Source of the DNA: CAZUWH01 sp964624075
GTDB lineage: Bacteria; Pseudomonadota; Alphaproteobacteria; Rhodospirillales; Rhodospirillaceae
Direction: 5' to 3'
DNA: 64,000 nt
Assembly: GCA_964624075.1 (NCBI GenBank)
Contig: CAZUWH010000005.1
Location: forward strand, 1 to 64,000
Made by a program: the position numbers and the translations under genes. The first letter of the stretch is position 1, and every line of letters begins with the position of its first letter. Under the pieces are notes generated by a model, which saw nothing but the letters and a program-made list of their open reading frames with translations, was not told where the DNA came from and did not search any database. This document shows, one piece after another, positions 58,651-64,000 of the stretch.

Positions 58651-59349
58651 TCAGCCTGCGATCATCCCCTGCCGCAGGTCCTTGAGGCGCAGCAGTATGG
58701 CAAGCATCCGTTCGAGCTTGCGGTCGAGATGGACCTCGTAGCGGCCGAGCCGCTCCAGCTTGTCGGGGTCAAGGATCTCACCGAACGCCTGCTCGCGGAT
58801 CAGCGGGCAGTTCGCCAGTTCCTTCTTGCGTCCCTCGAACCACGGCAGCACCTCGCCTTCGAGGAAACGCTGCGGGCCCTCGGCGCCGGCGGTGGTGGGT
58901 TCCTCGTTCTCCTCCAGTTCGTCGGGATCGCGGGCGAGCGCATGTCCGGTCCGGCCCACCAGGCCCGCGTATCCTCGCGCTGCGCCGCCAGCGCGGCTTC
59001 GTAGGGGTCGTTGTTGCAGCGCGAGCCGAGCAGGTCGAGGGCGCGGCGGGTCATGGCTTCGTCGTCCCGCATCTCGCGGACGTCGTCCTCGGTGTCGGCC
59101 GCCGTGGTGCGGATGGCATCGACCACGCGCTCGGACTGGTCGGTGGCGTCAAGATGCACCAAGGCCACCTTCACCGTCTCGCGGTAGGAGGTCAGCGTGC
59201 TATCCAGACCGCGCCGATGGGCGGCGGCCTCGGCTAGACGCAGCCGGCGCTTGCGCCACAGGATGCCGGCCAGTTCCTCGACCAGATGCTCCTCGGGGGG
59301 GGGGTCGGTCCCTGCGGCCTGTGCTCGGCCACCAGCGCCCAGCGCCGCG
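58651..59349 (-). pseudogene. Element hypothetical C, fused and frameshifted
   Basis: Helical, charged protein: GILWRKRRLRLAEAAAHRRG, VALVHLDATDQSERVVDAIR and, after a frameshift near 58940, FLEGEVLPWFEGRKKELANC and LERLGRYEVHLDRKLERMLA. The N-terminus has been replaced by the tail of the upstream gene. A G10 run lies at 59295-59304. Widespread in alphaproteobacterial elements; function unknown. Confidence 0.55.
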
Positions 59350-59912
59350 ACGAGGGCGTGCTCGCGCAGGCATTCATGGGTTCGCCACCACATGCCCTTC
59401 GGCTTCGGTGGAAAAAAGGGCGCGGCCGTGCCGGGATCGCCGCCGCGGCGTTGCCTGATCTTGTTGGCGCGGCGCAGCGTGCGGTCCCATGCGCCCTCGC
59501 TCTGACTGGCGTGCGCGAGGCGGTAAGCAATGCCGGCACAGAGGAAATAGCGTCCCGGCCCGTGCAGCTTGGTGACGTGCCGCCCGCAGGCGATCCCGTT
59601 CACCATGCCGGGACAGATGAAATACGGCCGCGCCCCTCCAAAGCGGCAGGTGATACGGACGATGCGGACGGTCTCGGCCATGTCCTCCCATTCGCCGCCG
59701 CGCACGCGATAGCTGAGACGCACCCGGTTGTGCTCGGCGCGCAGATTGATCGAGGCGACCTTCTCGCCGTCGCGCGTCCATTGCCAGCCGCCCATCCAGC
59801 CAGCATGCAGGCAGCTCTCGCGGTGCAGCCAGTTCATGTCGATCAACCGGCAGGCTTCCACAGTATCGTGCCAAGATCCGCTCGGTTGTCCAGATCCGAA
59901 GCCGCTCATCAT
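59350..59912 (-). pseudogene. Element hypothetical B, C-terminus fused
   Basis: From MMSGFGSGQPSGSWHDTVEA the frame is clean through CLHAGWMGGWQWTRDGEKVA, VRIVRITCRFGGARPYFICP and NKIRQRRGGDPGTAAPFFPP, with a Cys/His set (C...C near PYFICPGMVNGIACGRH) that could bind metal. The C-terminus runs into gene C. The start overlaps the stop of gene A. No function known. Confidence 0.55.
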
Positions 59913-60443
59913 GCGCCTCCGTTTTTTCCGAAATCGTCTGAAAACTCGGGTGGCGGCGCGATCCCCATCGCCCCCAGGGCCGGCGACAGCCTCGGCCTTG
60001 CGCCCGGCGTGCCATGCGGGCAGCAGCGCGAATGCAGCCAGGCATGGCCGGGCGGCTCGATGCCATGGGGAAAGCAGCACATCGTGCGCATGATCGCCGC
60101 CACCGCAAGCGAGGCAGCGTCCAGGCGGCGAACACACGAAGTTGCGGTTCAGCCATTCGACGACGCAGCAGGCGAAGGCGCGGGCCTCGGCCTCGGGACG
60201 CGGCAGACCACCGTCGAACTCGGCAATGCCGGCGCGTTCGTTGAAGAAGACCTGCCAGTCCTCGGCCGACCAGCCGTCCCGACCGGGCCGCAGCAGCACC
60301 ACGATGCCGGGCTTGTGGCGCGACAGCAGATCGAGGACGGCGGCAGGCGGCGGCGCGGATGCTTCCAGCACCAGATCGTCGCCGTCGAGACAGAGTTCGA
60401 CACCAGCGGCACGCGCCGCTTTCAAGGCTTCGGCGGTGCTCAT
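59909..60443 (-). pseudogene. Element hypothetical A (TubC-like N-terminal domain), frameshifted
   Basis: The N-terminus STAEALKAARAAGVELCLDG and DLLSRHKPGIVVLL resembles the small docking domain called TubC. It continues through AEDWQVFFNERAGIAEFDGG and CCVVEWLNRNFVCSPPGRCL (Cys motif). Frameshifts after that leave PPPEFSDDFGKNGGA before the stop, which overlaps gene B. Confidence 0.55.
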
Positions 60444-60479
60444 AGCCGTGCCCTCCAGCCTTGTTTCCCCCGGCGCGGA

Positions 60480-62331
60480 TTAGGGCGGGTGGTTTGCGTC
60501 CGCACCGTCCGCAACGGTCCCGCCATTGGATTTCAAAGAGTTGGCGCGGACGGTCGGGACCGACCCGCCGCCGCTACCGTCCGCATCGTTGGCGACCGTC
60601 CGCCGGTTGGGTGCGGTGAAGCCATTAGCCGGACTGGATTTCGGCATGAGCGCGGACGATGCGGACGGTAGCGCCTATGCCGGTTCCGGCGCGGGGTGGC
60701 TCGGCGTGGTGGTGATATGGATGACCCGCGTCCGCGCCCGGCCCTCGCGGTCGAAGCCGATTTCGATGCCAATCTTGCGCAGGAAGGTCGCCGCCCGGCG
60801 CAGCCGGCCCGCGAGCGCCCTCGGGCTATCGAGCCAGGTCTTGGACTTGGCGACGCGATCGCCCGCCATTTCCCCAAGGGCACCCTGAAGCTCCAAGGCC
60901 GTTCCCGTCCACTCCGTCCGCGTCGCCATGATGGCGCGCACGGCGGCGGCGATCGGGTCGGCGTCGATCACGCCCTCCACTACCTCATCGCGGGTTGCCG
61001 CAATAGGCCGACCAGAAAGTGCCGGCGGGCCAGAGCGCCGTCTCGCACGCTGTGGCCTACAGCGTGCGAGACGGCCATGCGCGGCAGCTTTGGGAGATGT
61101 GTCTCGGGCAAGCGCTTTAAGCCCTCGACCACCGCGTCGGGCAGAACGCCCAGGATGTGCGCGGGCGCTCGGCCTCGAACGCCGCCCAGAGTTCGGCTTC
61201 CGGCCGGCAGCGCTCCTCTGGGATCAGCTTCAGCGTCAGGAACACCGCGCGATTGGCGAGATCGGGCCGGGTCACGTGTCCTCTATGCCGTTCAGGATCA
61301 CAGGCCGGGCGGCGTCGAATAGTACCTCATCCTGGTCTGTGCACAACTAGCGCACCGCGAAGCCGCCGCCGGTGGCGAGTCGGCACAGCGTGTCGGAAAT
61401 CCAGGTCGCGGTCCTCGCGCGGCAAGGCACGCAAGGTCGCGGTGTTAGGATCGAGCAGTGCCCGCAGGATCGCCGAGAAGGTCGACTTCGCCAATCCCTG
61501 TTCGCCCGACGGCACGATCACCGGATAGGGACCGCGATTACGCAGGACAGCCAGCGCCCAGGCAACCACCAGGATGAAGTCAGTGTCGGACTGCACGTTG
61601 AGGAACGAGCACAGCGTCTTGACCGATCCGCCCGGCACCGGAATCGCCAAGGGCAGCATCCCCGACGCGTGGCGGAAGCGCACCGGCGGATTGTCGATGA
61701 CCTGCCAGCCGGCGGCGTCGATCTCGACCGCACGCCACGTCTCGTCGCCGAGATCGAGGTAGAGCTTGCCGTCGAGCCCACCGACGCGGACATGGACGAC
61801 GCGCTCGGGTGCATCGAAATGCGCCTTGGCCTCGGTCACGTTCAGCGCCGATTGCAGCGCCTCCGAACTTGGTGCTCCCCGCGTCATCTCGAAGAAACAG
61901 CGCGCCAGCCAGCGGCGAAAGCCCTTGGCACGGATCGGCCATGTCTCGCGCTGGCCGTTGATATCGAGATCGGCGAAGCCAGTTCCATCCGGGGCGTGGA
62001 ACAGTTCGGTGGTCTGCGCGAGGTCAATCAGGATGTCGGCCTGCGTCGATCCGCGCCCGCCCATGTCCCCGCTTTCCTCGGCGATGGCTTCATCGAGCGC
62101 CGTGACGCGGCAACCGGACTTCTTCAGTTGCGAGCGCAGCTTCTCGAAGGCGGCGGCGCGATCATTCTTCTTCAGCGCCGCGAGCCGCTCCAGCACTTCG
62201 GGCATGAAGGCCGCGCCGGGATCGGCCGCCGACTTCTCGACCAAGTCGTCCAGAGGGTCTGGAATGTCCTCGGCTGCTACAATGGCTTCGGCGATCAGGT
62301 TCTCGGCTTCGTTCGGGAGGTTGTCGTTCAT
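60480..62331 (-). pseudogene. Phage/element helicase-like ATPase, multiply broken
   Basis: The N-terminus MNDNLPNEAENLIAEAIVAA starts within the primase stop (ATGA). It is clean through ERVVHVRVGGLDGKLYLDLG to the P-loop variant PSGEQGLAKSTFSAILRALL. Then a frameshift, a TAG after VR near 61347 where Gln is expected, LFDAARPVILNGIEDTVTRP, a rearranged patch at the hairpin, and TRTEWTGTALELQGALGEMA. A TAG at 60675 precedes the C-terminal tail, which ends at 60480. It likely served element replication with the primase. Confidence 0.8.
61038..61074. repeat. Perfect 16-bp inverted repeat inside the helicase-like pseudogene
   Basis: CCGTCTCGCACGCTGT and its reverse complement are separated by GGCCT. 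On the minus strand the downstream arm is normal coding sequence (TACET-like); the upstream arm is an inverted copy that has replaced the expected residues. Confidence 0.8.
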
Positions 62332-63219
62332 CGCACGCCCTCCTCCGTGCAGGGCGCGCGGCCCGGCAACATGTCGTTGAAATCCTTTCCTTGCGGTGGG
62401 CGAGCAATACGCACGCGCCGGCCCTGGCGCTTCCAGCGCAGCGCACAATCTTGTGCAGCCGCCTCGCCGGCCTTATCGCCATCGGCCAGCACGATCACGT
62501 CCCGCACATCCTTTGGCAGATCGAGAGCGCGCAGCCCGGAGGTCGAAAGTGCCGCCCAGGCTGGATGGCCGGTCGCCATTATGGCGGCAAGGCAGGTCTC
62601 GATGCCTTCCCCGATCATGAGCACGTCGGTCGGATCGGCGAGGCGCACGGCGCCGCCACGGCACGGGCCGAGCATCATCTTCTGCGGATCGGCGGGCGCT
62701 TCTCAGCTGCCATTGCGGGCGACGAAGGTCCGATGGATCGCGATCGGCGTTCCGTCCGCGCCGTTCGTCACCAGCGCCGGCCAGATGCCACCCGAGGGAT
62801 GCTTTAGGCCAGAATGGAAGCGGAGCGCGTCAGGCGGCGGAAGACGTATCCTGCGCGCAGCGAGATAGGTCTCAACCGGTGTTCCCTGTGACGGCTTTGC
62901 CGACTGCCAGATGGCAAGCGCGATCTCGCTGCGCCTGGCGTCATCTTGATCCAGCTTACGCTCGGCAAACGTGTGGCGCGCCGGGCGTGATAGCGAGCGC
63001 GGACCCTTCTCGGTCCATAGACCGCACGTCCTCAGCGCATTGATGACGTGCTCCTGGTCGCACCCAGCGTGGCAGCGCACCAGCACTTTGATGTCGTCGG
63101 CGTCCCGGATCGAGAGACTCGGCGTGCGGTCGTCATGCGCCGGGCACCTTGCCGTCCAGCCCGCCGCGCCCCCCAGCCTTCCGCCCGCCGAGGGCCTTGG
63201 CGATGGTTTCAGCAGTCAT
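62328..63219 (-). pseudogene. Toprim-type primase, frameshift plus internal stop
   Basis: The start MTAETIAKALGGRKAGG is followed by a frameshift, then LVRCHAGCDQEHVINALRTC (zinc-site remnant), GTPVETYLAARRIRLPPPDA and LKHPSGGIWPALVTNGADG. A TGA near 62701 interrupts it. The Toprim part continues as VLMIGEGIETCLAAIMATGH and VRDVIVLADGDKAGEAAAQD. It overlaps its neighbours on both sides by ATGA. Confidence 0.85.
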
Positions 63220-63464
63220 GGCGCGCCTCCCCGCCGTTGGAGGCGTCGGGCTTGCCGGTATCGTTCGCTGGGGACGGCATCTCGGGCCCGCGACCATTCG
63301 GCCAGGATCGAGAAGAAGCCCGTGATGTTCTCGGCGATCTGCCGGGCGTCCTCGCGGCTCAGATCACGACCGAGGCGCGGTTGCCAGACCTAGCGGGTGC
63401 GCCCGACTAGTTCGTCTTTCAGGTTGTCGTTTGCTGCATGCGATGGTTTCACCGAAGACCTCAT
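63216..63464 (-). pseudogene. Small element gene with in-frame TAG
   Basis: From ATG at 63464: VKPSHAANDNLKDELVGRTR, then TAG, then VWQPRLGRDLSREDARQIAE and GFFSILAEWSRA. The single stop replaces a residue expected to be Lys. The end overlaps the primase start (ATGA). Function unknown. Confidence 0.6.
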
Positions 63465-63589
63465 GGGCGGTTCCTCGCCGCTCCGTGCTCCTGGCCTCCA
63501 GTCTCGGAATCCCACCGATGACACTGGACCTTGATGTGATTTGCATCTCGGGCGTCCCCATCGCAGGGACCGCCGCCTTCAGAGCCGCA

Positions 63590-63808
63590 TCAGCGCGGCA
63601 GTCCTTCCTCGGGGATGGTGAACTTGTGTGACTTGCCGGCGCTGATCACGAGTTGGCGCTTGCCGCTGGGCCCGATTTCGCAGCCGATGGAACAGTCGAA
63701 GAAACCGTGGCGCAGTCCTTCCACCACGACCTTTTCGAGATGCGCGAGCGCTTCGGCGATTTGGCCGCGATGCGCGCGTGCAGCAGGGGAAATTAGAGCA
63801 TCACGCAT
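63590..63808 (-). CDS. Small element hypothetical protein, apparently intact
   Basis: 72 residues: RAHRGQIAEALAHLEKVVVE, GLRHGFFDCSIGCEI, KRQLVISAGKSHKFTIPEE. One helix followed by a beta-rich part. No frameshift seen. Its start overlaps the stop of the next upstream gene by 8 bases. I see nothing supported between 63465 and 63589. Confidence 0.65.
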   Translation of the reverse strand: MRDALISPAARAHRGQIAEALAHLEKVVVEGLRHGFFDCSIGCEIGPSGKRQLVISAGKSHKFTIPEEGLPR

Positions 63809-64000
63809 TGTGCATCAGAGACTTAACATTCTTGATGATTGTTGAGAACGTCAGCAGTGGGACCGCAGCGCCCTGGCCGTGAAATGCCAGTACGTCATCG
63901 CGGCGCGTCGGGCGATCACGGAAGATGAAAACCTTGCGCCGGCCTTCGGCGCGCAGGTCGATGAGATCGTAGCCGGTGCAGCGTAGAAAGCAGGCCAGGT
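63801..64000 (-). CDS. DUF5659-like protein, C-terminal part (cut by the window edge)
   Basis: On the minus strand the frame is open from the window end and reads LACFLRCTGYDLIDLRAEGR, KVFIFRDRPTRRDDVLAFHG, then FSTIIKNVKSLMHNA and stop. This pattern of two strands, a VFxFRD motif and a C-terminal helix fits small element proteins of the DUF5659 type. The N-terminus is outside the window. Confidence 0.6.
   Translation of the reverse strand, partial: LACFLRCTGYDLIDLRAEGRRKVFIFRDRPTRRDDVLAFHGQGAAVPLLTFSTIIKNVKSLMHNA

Larger units (their letters stand above)
51538..64000. mobile_element. Second degraded element, serine-recombinase type (runs off the window)
   Basis: About 12.5 kb, all genes on the minus strand: recombinase plus small partner at the left end, a DUF fragment, hsdM, hsdR, fic-like, three hypothetical genes, helicase-like, primase-like, and three small genes. 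Tight ATGA overlaps survive between several broken genes, showing that decay is recent. The left end abuts the repeat pair after der; the right end is outside the window. Confidence 0.75.

Noticed and set aside
59286..60671. 461-residue plus-strand frame across the element genes
   Set aside because: Antisense to three recognisable element genes; contains only their shadows.
17350..63391. Amber (TAG) recoded to an amino acid, because many element genes have in-frame TAG where Gln, Trp, Glu or Lys is expected
   Set aside because: The same genes also have frameshifts and deletions, the replaced residue varies, and intact core genes such as cysK and priA end in TAG.
1..64000. CRISPR array
   Set aside because: No regularly spaced direct repeats with unique spacers were seen; the repeats present are dispersed palindromes.

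Overview
The window looks like part of an alphaproteobacterial chromosome, probably Rhodospirillales-like. GC content is high by eye. The core genes are typical of that group: an NDUFS4-like complex I protein, guaA, pmbA, a Bax inhibitor-1 family protein, priA, pyrB with a dihydroorotase-like partner, plsY, bamB and der. A rhodoquinone-synthesis gene (rquA) lies near a four-subunit quinol:fumarate reductase. No species can be named from sequence alone.

Region 1 (1-13.7 kb) is mostly intact. It holds tRNA-Gln, frdDCBA on the minus strand, a COQ10/RatA-type START protein, rquA, phoU, a Nudix ADP-ribose pyrophosphatase, a cysteine synthase, ispH, a double CDGSH Fe-S protein, a lipoprotein, a tiny Cys-rich membrane protein and guaA. 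The likely theme is anaerobic respiration: RquA makes rhodoquinone, whose reduced form feeds electrons to fumarate reductase.

Region 2 (13.75-24.1 kb) is a wrecked integrative conjugative element sitting directly downstream of guaA. It contains a truncated P4-type integrase, a phage polyvalent-protein fragment, trbB, traG/virD4, a relaxase, a lytic transglycosylase, an ArdC-like antirestriction gene, an AbiEi/AbiEii pair, a HerA-like ATPase and an SbcC-like ATPase. Every recognised gene in it is broken.

Region 3 (24.5-51.4 kb) is core chromosome with heavy erosion between intact genes. Intact: NDUFS4-like, tRNA-Arg, asd, pmbA, a Bax inhibitor-1 family gene, priA, pyrB, pyrC-like, plsY, a thioredoxin-fold gene, a TPR protein, bamB and der. 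Broken: peptide deformylase, a J-domain protein, a trypsin-like protease, a sensor kinase, a GGDEF-EAL protein, a methyltransferase, and IS1634, IS1380 and IS5-type transposases. A palindromic intergenic repeat recurs at about ten places, and two further repeat types occur.

Region 4 (51.5-64 kb, running off the window) is a second degraded element, all on the minus strand. It starts with a large serine recombinase beside der and holds hsdM, hsdR, a fic-like gene, hypothetical genes, and a primase/helicase cluster joined by ATGA overlaps. Only the two genes nearest the window edge look undamaged.

The many stops, frameshifts and internal deletions in accessory, sensory and mobile genes, beside an intact core, suggest recent relaxed selection, as in a host-restricted or specialised lineage. 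That is inference. The most interesting items are the rquA/frd locus, perfect hairpins sitting at or inside pseudogene rearrangements, a dihydroorotase homologue lacking its metal ligands, and the dispersed palindromic repeat.
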